From NCBI RefSeq assembly GCF_000719705.1, contig NZ_JOHO01000006.1, positions 156,386-220,385 on the forward strand: a DNA stretch of 64,000 nucleotides. Direction: 5' to 3'. Under the pieces are notes generated by a model that was not told the DNA's origin, ran no database searches, and saw nothing but the letters and a program-made list of their open reading frames with translations. Below are positions 26,861 to 37,889 of the stretch, one piece after another; positions within the stretch are counted from its first letter, which is position 1, and each line of letters begins with the position of its first letter. The position numbers and the translations under genes were made by a program. Source of the DNA: Streptomyces sp. NRRL S-350. GTDB lineage: Bacteria; Actinomycetota; Actinomycetes; Streptomycetales; Streptomycetaceae.

Positions 26861-27337
26861 TCAGCCCCTGGCTCGCGCACGGCCTGCCCGGCCGCGTCGC
26901 ATTGCTGCTCCGTTCGACGTCATAGTGGCCATCGAGATCGCTGCCAGGCCCAGCAGGAACATCACGGCACCGACGATGATGCAGGTGACGATGTTCTTGC
27001 CGTGCGCGACGGAACCCGATACCACCCAGGGCGAGATGATCGTCCAGGCGCCCAGCGCGGTGGCCGCCCAGGCCCTCGCGTGGGTGCGCTCGTAGGCCGT
27101 TCCGTAGCCTGCCATCAGCACCGTGTAGGCCAGACCGACGATCAGGCAGGTCACGGTCAGGGTGCTGAACGCGGTGAAGCCGACGATCCATGGCGATGCT
27201 GCCAGGAAGAGGCCGGCCAGTACGGCCAGGGCTTCGATGCCCTGGGCGCGTGGGGTCGAGGTGACCCGCTCGTAGTGTTCGCGTAGTTCGACGATGTCCG
27301 GATGGTGCTCCATGCCCGTCGGGATATGGGTTGCCAC
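26861..27337 (-). CDS. SPW repeat membrane protein
   Basis: A 158-residue, four-helix membrane protein carrying two SPW motifs: AASPWIVGF (after the first helix) and IISPWVVSG (after the third). This is the defining pattern of the SPW repeat family, whose function is unknown. The GTG at 27337 has AGGAGG well placed; an internal ATG lies eight codons later. The last 15 residues are Arg/Ala-rich. No operon partners are seen. Confidence 0.85.
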   Translation of the reverse strand: MATHIPTGMEHHPDIVELREHYERVTSTPRAQGIEALAVLAGLFLAASPWIVGFTAFSTLTVTCLIVGLAYTVLMAGYGTAYERTHARAWAATALGAWTIISPWVVSGSVAHGKNIVTCIIVGAVMFLLGLAAISMATMTSNGAAMRRGRAGRARARG

Positions 27338-27504
27338 CGATACCACCTCCTGTGGTCCGGAACCTGGAAGGCGATCGCGTGAAGCGCTTCGCCCCGTACC
27401 CATTCTGTCCCTTCTCCAATGTTTTGCACCTACTTGTCCGAGATAGGCGATAACCATCCGATCACGCCGGTGACCTGTGTCTCACCCAGCCGCCGGGCCA
27501 TTGC

Positions 27505-27524
27505 CTATGCAACTCGTTGCATAG
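27505..27524 (+). promoter_or_regulatory. PadR-type operator before the PadR gene
   Basis: CTATGCAAC (27505-27513) TC GTTGCATAG (27516-27524) is a perfect 9-base inverted repeat. The ATGCAAC/GTTGCAT half-sites resemble PadR-family operators. It ends 12 bases before the regulator ATG, so binding would block its own transcription and probably that of the downstream dehydrogenase. Confidence 0.75.
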
Positions 27525-27536
27525 CAGGATGCGGGC

Positions 27537-28091
27537 ATGGCACTGGAGCACGCGATCCTCGTCTCGCTGCTGGAGCAGCCCGGCTCCGGCTACGAACTGG
27601 CCCGACGCTTCGACCGGTCCATCGGCCGCTTCTGGACCGCCACCCACCAGCAGATCTACCGGGTGCTGCGGCGCATGGAGACGGACGGCTGGGTGGCCGC
27701 GGAGGAGGTCTCCCAGGACGGACGCCCGGACAAGAAGGTGTACTCGGCCGCCGAGGCCGGACGGGCCGCCCTGGCGGGCTGGCTACGGGAACCGGTCGAA
27801 CCGGAGTCCGTCCGGCACGAGCTCGCGGTCAAGATCCGGGCCGCCGCCTTCGACGATCCGGCCGCACTGGTCTCCGAGGTCGAGCGGCACCGCGAGAGCC
27901 ACGCCACGCTGCTCGCCCGCTACCTCCACGGCGAGCAACGGGACTTCCCCGACCTCACCGCGCTCGACACCCGGCAGGAGCTGCAGCACGTGGTGCTGCG
28001 CGGCGGGATCGAGTACGAGCGGATGACCCTCGCCTGGCTCGACGACGTGCTCGCCACCCTGCGCCGGCTCGCCGCCGACCGGCCGACCTGA
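27537..28091 (+). CDS. PadR family transcriptional regulator
   Basis: A 184-residue winged-helix repressor. The N-terminal PadR domain reads LEHAILVSLLEQPGSGYELARRFDRSIGRFWTATHQQIYRVLRRME; the C-terminal Vir-type dimerisation helices follow (SVRHELAVKIRAAAFDDP). The ATG at 27537 has AGGA seven bases upstream. It is preceded by a perfect palindrome at 27505 and followed, 125 bases on, by a large acyl-CoA dehydrogenase that it probably controls in response to an aromatic or fatty acyl ligand. Confidence 0.9.
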   Translation: MALEHAILVSLLEQPGSGYELARRFDRSIGRFWTATHQQIYRVLRRMETDGWVAAEEVSQDGRPDKKVYSAAEAGRAALAGWLREPVEPESVRHELAVKIRAAAFDDPAALVSEVERHRESHATLLARYLHGEQRDFPDLTALDTRQELQHVVLRGGIEYERMTLAWLDDVLATLRRLAADRPT

Positions 28092-28216
28092 CGCGCCGAC
28101 CGGCCGCGCGCCCCGCGTTCCGGACCGCCCTTCCGGCGTCCGCCGCGCCCACTGCCATGCCCGCGTTCCCCGCATTCCCCGCTCCTTCCCGAACCCTCGA
28201 CCCCCGGGAGTCCTCG

Positions 28217-29932
28217 ATGCTGTTCAACCCGCGCACCTACGACCCCGCGCAGTTCGACGAGCCGACCCGCCGGCTGCTGCGCGCGACCGTGGACTGGTTC
28301 GAGTCCCGCGGCAAGAAGGCGCTGATCGACACCTACATCGACCGCAGCTGGTACGCCGACTTCCTCGAATTCGCCGCGAAGGAGGGCCTGTTCGCGGAGT
28401 TCCTGACCCCCTCGGCGGCGGACCCCGACAAGCGCTGGGACACCGCCCGGATCGCCGAACTCAACGAGATCCTCGGCTTCTACGGCCTCGGCTACTGGTA
28501 CACCTGGCAGGTCACCATCCTGGGCCTCGGCCCGGTCTGGCAGAGCGAGAACGAGGCCGTCCGGGCCCGCGCGGCCAAGCTCCTCGCGGAGGGCCACGTC
28601 ATGGCGTTCGGCCTCTCCGAGCGCACCCACGGCGCCGACATCTACTCCACCGACATGATCCTCACCCCGGACGGCGAGGGCGGCTTCACCGCGACCGGCT
28701 CCAAGTACTACATCGGCAACGGCAACGTGGCCGGCCTGGTCTCGGTCTTCGGCCGCCGCTCGGACGTCGAGGGCCCCGAGGGCTACGTGTTCTTCGCCGC
28801 CGACAGCCGCCACGAGGCGTACCACCTGGTCAAGAACGTGGTCAACGCCCAGATGTACGTCAGCGAGTTCCGCCTGGAGGACTACCCGGTGCGCGCCGAG
28901 GACGTGCTGCACACCGGCCCGGCCGCCTTCGACGCCGCCCTGAACACGGTCAACGTCGGCAAGTTCAACCTCTGCACCGCCTCCATCGGCATCTGCGAGC
29001 ACGCGATGTACGAGGCCGTCACGCACGCGCAGAACCGGGTGCTGTACGGCAAGCGGGTCACCGACTTCCCGCACGTCAAGCGCGAGCTGACCGACGCCTA
29101 CGTCCGCCTGGTCGCGATGAAGCTGTTCAGCGCGCGGGCCGTGGACTACTTCCGCACCGCCTCCCCCGAGGACCGCCGGTATCTGCTGTTCAACCCGATG
29201 ACCAAGATGAAGGTCACCACCGAGGGCGAGAAGGTCATCGACCTGATGTGGGACGTCATCGCGGCCAAGGGCTTCGAGGCGGACACCTACTTCGACAAGG
29301 CGGCGAAGGACATCCGTGGCCTGCCGAAGCTGGAGGGCACCGTCCACGTCAACCTGGCGCTGATCCTCAAGTTCATGGGCAACTACCTGTTCGCCCCGGC
29401 CGATTACGCCCCGGTGCCGAGCCGGCTGGACGCCGCCGACGACGCCTTCCTGTTCCGCCAGGGCCCGGCCCGCGGCCTCGGCGCGATCCGCTTCCACGAC
29501 TGGCGCACCGCCTACGACCGCCAGGCGCAGCTGCCCAACGTCGCCCGGTTCCGCGAACAGGCCGACAGCTTCTGCGAGTTGCTGCTCAACCACGCGCCGA
29601 GCAAGGAGCAGCAGGCCGACCTGGACTTCCTGCTGGAGATCGGCCAGCTCTTCGCGCTGCTCGTCTACGGCCAGCTGGTGCTGGAGCAGGCCGAGTTGAC
29701 CGGCCTGGACGCCACCGAAGACGGCCGCGACGTGCTGGACCAGATCTTCGACGCCCTGGTCCGCGACTTCTCCGCGCACGCCACCGAGCTGCACGGCAAG
29801 GCCTCCACCACCGAGGAGCAGGCCGCCTGGGCGCTCGCGAACGTGCGCCGGCCGGTGTCGGACGCGGCGCGGGCCGAGCGGGTCTGGGGCCGGGTCGAGG
29901 CGCTCTCGGGCGCGTACGAGATGCAGCCGTAA
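28217..29932 (+). CDS. Large acyl-CoA dehydrogenase with C-terminal extension
   Basis: A 571-residue flavoenzyme, about 180 residues longer than standard acyl-CoA dehydrogenases. FAD and substrate regions are visible: MAFGLSERTHGADIYSTDM, GFTATGSKYYIGNGNVAGLVSVFGR and QNRVLYGKRVTDFPHVKREL. The extra C-terminal third resembles the helical extension of the very-long-chain/AidB-like branch. The ATG at 28217 follows GGGAG by six bases. It lies downstream of the PadR gene on the same strand and ends at a strong hairpin. The substrate chain is unknown. Confidence 0.8.
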   Translation: MLFNPRTYDPAQFDEPTRRLLRATVDWFESRGKKALIDTYIDRSWYADFLEFAAKEGLFAEFLTPSAADPDKRWDTARIAELNEILGFYGLGYWYTWQVTILGLGPVWQSENEAVRARAAKLLAEGHVMAFGLSERTHGADIYSTDMILTPDGEGGFTATGSKYYIGNGNVAGLVSVFGRRSDVEGPEGYVFFAADSRHEAYHLVKNVVNAQMYVSEFRLEDYPVRAEDVLHTGPAAFDAALNTVNVGKFNLCTASIGICEHAMYEAVTHAQNRVLYGKRVTDFPHVKRELTDAYVRLVAMKLFSARAVDYFRTASPEDRRYLLFNPMTKMKVTTEGEKVIDLMWDVIAAKGFEADTYFDKAAKDIRGLPKLEGTVHVNLALILKFMGNYLFAPADYAPVPSRLDAADDAFLFRQGPARGLGAIRFHDWRTAYDRQAQLPNVARFREQADSFCELLLNHAPSKEQQADLDFLLEIGQLFALLVYGQLVLEQAELTGLDATEDGRDVLDQIFDALVRDFSAHATELHGKASTTEEQAAWALANVRRPVSDAARAERVWGRVEALSGAYEMQP

Positions 29933-29959
29933 CGACGGCCGCGGCACGGAAGGCCCCCT

Positions 29960-29987
29960 GGGGTGCCGGTCGGCGGACCGGCACCCC
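29960..29987. terminator. Bidirectional terminator hairpin
   Basis: GGGGTGCCGGTC and GACCGGCACCCC form a perfect 12-base stem around GGCG, 27 bases after the acyl-CoA dehydrogenase stop and in the convergent gap with the response regulator gene. Confidence 0.85.
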
Positions 29988-30057
29988 GGGCTCACCTCCG
30001 GGCGGGCGCACGGCCCCGCGCCCGGGCGGCCCTCCGGGCGGGCGGCACGGGCGGGCC

Positions 30058-30750
30058 TCAGCCGTCGCCGAGGCCCATGTCGCGGGCCCGGGCGACCGCC
30101 TCGGCACGGGTGGCGACGTGCAGTTTCTCGAAGATGTGCGTGATGTGGTTGCGGACGGTCTTCTCCGCGACCACCAGCTCCCGGGCGATCCGCCGGTTGT
30201 CCAGCCCGCGCGCGACCAGGCCCAGCACCTCGGCCTCACGGGCGGTGAGGTCCGGGAACAGCTGCCCCGCCTCCCGCATCCGGGCCCCGGCCAGCAGGGC
30301 GGCGATCCGCCCGGCCACCTCGCCGCCGAACACCGCGCCGCCCGCCGCGACCGTCCGCACCGCGTGCAGCACCTCCTCCCGGCCGGCGCCCTTGACCAGG
30401 TAGCCGCGCGCACCGGCCTGGAGTGCGGCGAGCAGGTTGCCGTCGTCGTCCGACATGGTCAGCATCAGCACCGGCGGCGGCGCTTCCTGCGCGGCGAGCG
30501 CGCGGACGGCCTCCAGCCCCGAGCCGTCGGGCAGCGAGAGGTCCATGATCACCACGTCGGGGCGGTGCCCGGCGACCGCCTCCGGCACCTCGGCGACCCG
30601 CTCGGCCTCCGCGACCACCAGGACGCCCGCGGCGCTCTCCAGCGCCGCTTTGAGCCCCTCCCGGAAGAGGGGGTGATCATCGACGATCAGTACACGGACG
30701 GGTGTTGTGTCACCCGGGGTCGAGGGTGCCGGCGGCAGCTTTTCATCCAC
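30058..30750 (-). CDS. NarL/FixJ-type response regulator (orphan)
   Basis: A 230-residue two-component regulator. The receiver domain has acidic pair Asp24/Asp25 (VLIVDDHPLF), phospho-acceptor Asp70 (VVIMDLSLPDG) and the conserved Lys in YLVKGAG. The C-terminal LuxR helix-turn-helix reads LTAREAEVLGLVARGLDNRRIARELVVAEKTVRNHITHIFEKL. The GTG at 30750 was chosen because no better start lies between it and the receiver domain, though its ribosome site is weak. No histidine kinase gene lies next to it. The three cupin-like genes upstream on the same strand may be targets or partners. Confidence 0.85.
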   Translation of the reverse strand: MDEKLPPAPSTPGDTTPVRVLIVDDHPLFREGLKAALESAAGVLVVAEAERVAEVPEAVAGHRPDVVIMDLSLPDGSGLEAVRALAAQEAPPPVLMLTMSDDDGNLLAALQAGARGYLVKGAGREEVLHAVRTVAAGGAVFGGEVAGRIAALLAGARMREAGQLFPDLTAREAEVLGLVARGLDNRRIARELVVAEKTVRNHITHIFEKLHVATRAEAVARARDMGLGDG

Positions 30751-30926
30751 CCGGCCGACACTATCAGCGGCGATCCCGCTACTTTCCGTGACGTGCCCCG
30801 GAGTCGTCCGCGTGGCGGGCGGGGCGGGAGCGGATCCGGGCTGGGACCGCTCCGATCCGGCCCCGGGACCGGGACCGGGACCGGTCGGAGCCAGGCCCAG
30901 GATCGGTCGGAGCCGAGCACTCGCTC

Positions 30927-31592
30927 TCAACTCCACGGACGGACCCGCTCCGAGCGCACGGGCCCGGCGTCCCGCGCCGCCCCCGGGACGGCGCCCGGGG
31001 CGCCGATCCGGCCCAGCACGGCGGTGACCGGCTTGCGTGACCCGGCCCGCAGGCCGTACCGCTCTCCCGCCCTGACGTAGACCAAGTCACCGGGGAAAAC
31101 CGGCACTTCGCCGAGATCGCCGAGGAAGGCGCCCGGCCCGGAGAGGACCAGCAGGAAGGCGTCGGCCGCCCGGTCCTCGTACGGTCCGCAGAGGCCGCCA
31201 GGTTCGAGCTCCACCGAATCCACGTCCACCTGCCGCCAGGCCCGGGCCGTCGCGGGGCCCGACCGCTGGGCAGGGATGTCGGAGCGGGACGGAACGGGGC
31301 GGACGGTGAGCAGAGCGGTCGGCGCGCCCCGGACGGCGGCGAGCCGGCAGGTGCTGCCCGGCCGGTGGTGCAGGGCCTCTCCCGGAGTGAGGACCCGGCC
31401 GGCCGCGAACAGCCGACCGGAGAGCACCACGGTCACCGACTCCGCCGAACCGTACGGGAGTTGATCGACCCGGACACCGGGCGGCAGGGTCTCGACGGTC
31501 AGGCCGGCGCGGACGGACGGCCGCTGCTCCGGGTCGATCAGGCGCCGGAAGACGGGCGCGGTGCGGGGGACGGCAGCGGGGACGACGATCAC
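30927..31592 (-). CDS. Two-domain cupin-like protein
   Basis: A 221-residue protein with two repeats of a cupin-like pattern: residues about 35-95 (VETLPPGVRVDQLPYGSAESVTVVLSGRLFAAGRVLTPGEAL) and about 125-195 (VELEPGGLCGPYEDRAADAFLLVLSGPGAFLGDLGEVPVFPGDLVYVRAGERYGL). The usual metal-binding His residues are not obvious, so it may bind a ligand rather than catalyse. The GTG at 31592 has GAGGAGG upstream. It is the third gene of a run of three small cupin-like genes. Function unknown. Confidence 0.6.
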   Translation of the reverse strand: MIVVPAAVPRTAPVFRRLIDPEQRPSVRAGLTVETLPPGVRVDQLPYGSAESVTVVLSGRLFAAGRVLTPGEALHHRPGSTCRLAAVRGAPTALLTVRPVPSRSDIPAQRSGPATARAWRQVDVDSVELEPGGLCGPYEDRAADAFLLVLSGPGAFLGDLGEVPVFPGDLVYVRAGERYGLRAGSRKPVTAVLGRIGAPGAVPGAARDAGPVRSERVRPWS

Positions 31593-31654
31593 GAGGGGCC
31601 TCCTCGGACGGGGGCGAACACGCCGGGGACGGAAGGGAGGTGTGGAGCGCGGGC

Positions 31655-32065
31655 TCAGGGCCGGTCGCGGCGGGCGGCACCGCGCCGAGCCCGGGCGGCC
31701 CGGGTACCGGCCCGGCGCCGGGGAACGGCGAGGGTGAGGCAGAGCAGTTCCGCGCCGAGCGGCCCGGCTTCGAGGTGCAGCGTGCGGCCCCGGCCGGCCA
31801 GCAGCAGGTCCCCCTCGGAGGCCAGGTGGTCCGGCTCGTCGCAGAGCCTGCCGACGACGGCGGCTCCGCGCAGGACGTGCAGGACGGTCTCGGCGTCGGG
31901 CCGCCCGGTCAGGACGTGCTGGGCGCCCGGGCTCAGCCGCAGGTGGTCGAAGGCCTCGCAGGCGCTGGCGAGCAGCGGGCGCCGGGCCAGGGAACGGATC
32001 CGTACGCGTTCGCCGTTCGGGCCGAGGACGACCATGGCGGCGCCGGTGTCGGTGGTGACGATCAT
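31655..32065 (-). CDS. Small cupin-like protein
   Basis: A 136-residue protein, probably one cupin barrel: HLRLSPGAQHVLTGRPDAETVLHVLRGAAVVGRLCDEPDHLASEGDLLLAGRG. The last 30 residues are Arg/Ala-rich and may be disordered. Its ATG overlaps the stop of the upstream gene (ATGA), so translation is coupled. Metal ligands are not clear. Function unknown; it is the middle member of the three-gene cupin-like run. Confidence 0.6.
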   Translation of the reverse strand: MIVTTDTGAAMVVLGPNGERVRIRSLARRPLLASACEAFDHLRLSPGAQHVLTGRPDAETVLHVLRGAAVVGRLCDEPDHLASEGDLLLAGRGRTLHLEAGPLGAELLCLTLAVPRRRAGTRAARARRGAARRDRP

Positions 32066-32526
32066 GCGGGTTCATCTCCGCTCAGCGGGGCGGGACGGGA
32101 GGCGGGGCGGTCGGCGGGGACGGTCAGGACGGCGTGGAAGTACTCCATCCCGGCGGTGCCGGCGGTGAGGACGGTCCGGGCGCCGAGCGGGAGGACGACG
32201 GCGGTGCCCTCGACGAGGGGGATGCCTGGGTCCGGCGGCTCGAAGCCGTACGACGGGGCCTCCGACGGCTCGGTGTCCGGCGCCTCGGCCTCCGACGGCT
32301 CGGTGTCCGGTGCCTCGGCATCGCACCGTGCCGCGGCCTCCGGCGGTCGGGCGAGTCCGGAGCCGGCGGTGACGTAGAGCGCGTGTTCGACGCCGGCGGC
32401 GGCCACCTCGGTGCTGCGGCCCGGTTCGAGTCGCTGCAGGCCGACGCCGCGCAGCGGGCCCGCGAGCAGGCGGCCGGGGTCGACGGCGCCGCGTCGGCGG
32501 AGATCGGTGATGACGGTGCCCGGCAT
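32062..32526 (-). CDS. Cupin-like protein with acidic repeat insertion
   Basis: A 154-residue protein and the first gene of the run. Cupin-like strands are visible at RLEPGRSTEVAAAGVEHALYVTAGSGLA and LVEGTAVVLPLGARTVLTAGTAGMEYFHAVL. Between them is an acidic insertion with two copies of EAPDTEPS from a 30-bp repeat (about 32260-32320). AAGGAG lies seven bases before the ATG at 32526. With the next two genes it may form a multi-subunit ligand-binding or enzyme complex. Unknown function. Confidence 0.6.
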   Translation of the reverse strand: MPGTVITDLRRRGAVDPGRLLAGPLRGVGLQRLEPGRSTEVAAAGVEHALYVTAGSGLARPPEAAARCDAEAPDTEPSEAEAPDTEPSEAPSYGFEPPDPGIPLVEGTAVVLPLGARTVLTAGTAGMEYFHAVLTVPADRPASRPAPLSGDEPA

Positions 32527-32821
32527 GTCGGGCGCTCCTTCCGGTCGGTCGGCGGGCCTTCCGGTCCGCCTCTGTGATCCACCGTCCGGCGCCCGCTGTC
32601 CCGACCGCACGGGGGTTCCGTCCCGTCCCGGGCCCACCCGGATCCCGGTCGGCTCCGGCGAGATCCCGGCCCGGTCCCACCCGGATCCCACCCGGATCCC
32701 GGCCGGATCCCGCTCCCGGCGCGGGCCGGCCGGAGCGGACGGAGAGCAGGCGGACCGGGGACAGGGCGCGGGCGGAACGGCCACGCCCGGAACGACGTAC
32801 GGTGGAACCGGAGGCCGTGTC

Positions 32822-35673
<2,852 letters not shown>

Positions 35674-35715
35674 GCCTCGGAGAGCTCTGACGAACGGTCG
35701 AGGAGGACCACGGAG

Positions 35716-36918
35716 ATGGCGTACTACCGGCAGCTGGGAAGCATCCCGCCCAAGCGGCACACCCAGCACCGCACCCCCGAAGGCGGGCTGTACTACGAGG
35801 AGTTGATGGGCGAGGAGGGGTTCTCCTCGGACTCCTCCCTGCTCTACCACCGGGGCATCCCCTCGGCGGTGGTCAACGCGGTGCCCTGGGAGCTGCCGGA
35901 CCAGTCCACCGTGCCCAACCACCCCCTGCTGCCCCGCCACCTCAAGCTGCACGAGCTGTTCGCGGGCCAGGAGTGGAAGTCCGCCGACGTCGTGAGCAGC
36001 CGCCGGCTGGTCCTCGGCAACGGCGACGTACGGATCTCGTACGTCGCCGCCGGGGCCCCGAGCGAGCTCTACCGCAACGGGCTCGGCGACGAGTGCGTGT
36101 ACGTGGAGTCCGGCTCCGGCACGGTCGAGACGGTGTTCGGCTCGATCGAGATCGGCCAGGGCGACTACGTGCTCATCCCGCGCGCCACCACGCACCGCTG
36201 GGTGCCGGCGGGCGACGAACCGCTGCGTGCGTACTGCATCGAGGCCAACAGCCACATCACCCCGGTCAAGCGCTACCTCTCCAAGTACGGGCAGCTGCTG
36301 GAACACGCGCCGTACTGCGAACGGGACTTCCGCGGGCCGGTCGGCCCGCTGCTGGCCGACACCGCCGGGGACGTCGACGTGCTGGTCAAGCACCGCGGCC
36401 CGAACGGCATCTCGGGCACCCGCTACACCGTGCCGCACCACCCCTTCGACGTGGTCGGCTGGGACGGCTGCCTGTACCCGTACGCCTTCAACATCCGGGA
36501 CTTCGAACCCATCACCGGCCGGATCCACCAACCGCCGCCGGCCCACCAGGTGTTCGAGGGCAACAACTTCGTGATCTGCAACTTCGTCCCGCGCAAGGTG
36601 GACTACCACCCGCTGTCGATCCCGGTGCCCTACTACCACGCCAACGTGGACAGCGACGAGGTCATGTTCTACTGCGGCGGCGACTACGCGGCCCGCAAGG
36701 GCTCGGGCATCGGCCAGGGCTCGGTCTCGCTGCACCCCGGCGGGCACACCCACGGACCGCAGCCGGGCGCGTACGAGCGCAGCATCGGCGCGGAGTTCTT
36801 CGACGAGCTCGCCGTCATGGTGGACACCTTCCGCCCGCTGGAGCTCGGCGAGGGCGGCCGGGCCGGCGAGGACACCCGCTACGCCTGGACCTGGTCCGGC
36901 CGGGGGCCCGGACAATGA
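35716..36918 (+). CDS. hmgA: Homogentisate 1,2-dioxygenase
   Basis: A 400-residue cupin-fold ring-cleaving enzyme that opens homogentisate to maleylacetoacetate. The opening MAYYRQLGSIPPKRHTQHR, the iron-site end VMFYCGGDYAARKGSGIGQGS and SLHPGGHTHGPQPGAYE are family hallmarks. GAGGAGG lies upstream of the ATG at 35716, and its stop overlaps the start of the next gene (ATGA). Loss of this step gives brown pyomelanin in other bacteria. Confidence 0.95.
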   Translation: MAYYRQLGSIPPKRHTQHRTPEGGLYYEELMGEEGFSSDSSLLYHRGIPSAVVNAVPWELPDQSTVPNHPLLPRHLKLHELFAGQEWKSADVVSSRRLVLGNGDVRISYVAAGAPSELYRNGLGDECVYVESGSGTVETVFGSIEIGQGDYVLIPRATTHRWVPAGDEPLRAYCIEANSHITPVKRYLSKYGQLLEHAPYCERDFRGPVGPLLADTAGDVDVLVKHRGPNGISGTRYTVPHHPFDVVGWDGCLYPYAFNIRDFEPITGRIHQPPPAHQVFEGNNFVICNFVPRKVDYHPLSIPVPYYHANVDSDEVMFYCGGDYAARKGSGIGQGSVSLHPGGHTHGPQPGAYERSIGAEFFDELAVMVDTFRPLELGEGGRAGEDTRYAWTWSGRGPGQ

Positions 36919-37889
36919 GCGGGATGCCTTCGGGCGGGCGGATTTCGGGAGAGGCGCCCTCGGGGGCAGTGCCTTCCGGAGGGGTGATTCCGGAGCTGTT
37001 CCGCGGGCTCTTCGACGACGCGGCGGTGTTCCCGCCGGGGAACCTGCCGGTCGTCCGGGCGGTGCCCGCGCACCGCGCCCACCGCACGGCCTGGTACGCC
37101 GAGGCGGTCGGCCCGTTCCTCTGCGGGGCGGGCCGTCTGGACGAGCTGGCCGCGGCCGCCTCGACCGCACCGCCCGCCTCGACCGCACCGTCGGCCTCGG
37201 CCTCGGCCGCGGGCGGCCCGGTGGGGGCGGGCGGCGCGCCGCTCAGGGTCGGCCTGGTGCTGCCGGGGGGCAGCCCCGAGCTGGCCCCCGCGCTCTCCGC
37301 CGCCGCACCGTTCGAGCTGGCCGGGGTCGAGCTGGCCACCCGGGACGCCGCCGAGGCGGTCGCCGAACTCGACCGGCTGCTGCCGCCGGACGTCCCGGCC
37401 GCCATCGAGCTGCCGCGCGAACTCCTGCGCGGGGACGGGCTGGACGCCGTCCTGGACATCCTGGTGGACAGCCCGTACCGGGCGAAGTTCCGCACCGGCG
37501 GACTGGTCGCCGAGGCGTTCCCGGACGAGGAGGAGCTGGCCGCCTTCCTCACCGGCTGCGCACAGCGCGGGCTGCCGTACAAGTGCACCGCCGGACTGCA
37601 CAACGCCGTCCGGCACACCGACCCGGAAACCGGCTTCGAGCACCACGGCTTCCTGAACGTGCTGCTCGCCGCGCAGGAGACCGACCCGGCAGCCGCCGCG
37701 ACGGTACTGGCGGAGCGCGACGGCGAGGCACTGGCCAAGGCGGTACGCGCGCTGACCGATCGTCAGGTTACGGTGATCCGCAACTCGTTCACCGGGTTCG
37801 GCACCTGCAGCATCGTCGAACCCCTGGGTGACCTGGCCGCGCTCGGCCTGCTGTCGCCTCCCAGTCCACTGCACCAGGAGGACCGTTGA
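36915..37889 (+). CDS. Unknown protein in the homogentisate operon
   Basis: A 324-residue soluble protein that I do not recognise as a named family. It starts with Gly/Ser-rich sequence, has an Ala/Ser-rich linker near residues 80-110, and a conserved-looking C-terminal half: YRAKFRTGGLVAEAFPDEEELAAFL, LPYKCTAGLHNAVRH, HGFLNVLLAA and NSFTGFGTCSIVEP. Alternating strands and helices suggest an alpha/beta barrel. It overlaps hmgA (ATGA) and fahA (TTGA), so all three are made together. The operon has no recognisable maleylacetoacetate isomerase, the step needed between its neighbours; this protein is a candidate for that role, by position only. Confidence 0.75.
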   Translation: MSGMPSGGRISGEAPSGAVPSGGVIPELFRGLFDDAAVFPPGNLPVVRAVPAHRAHRTAWYAEAVGPFLCGAGRLDELAAAASTAPPASTAPSASASAAGGPVGAGGAPLRVGLVLPGGSPELAPALSAAAPFELAGVELATRDAAEAVAELDRLLPPDVPAAIELPRELLRGDGLDAVLDILVDSPYRAKFRTGGLVAEAFPDEEELAAFLTGCAQRGLPYKCTAGLHNAVRHTDPETGFEHHGFLNVLLAAQETDPAAAATVLAERDGEALAKAVRALTDRQVTVIRNSFTGFGTCSIVEPLGDLAALGLLSPPSPLHQEDR

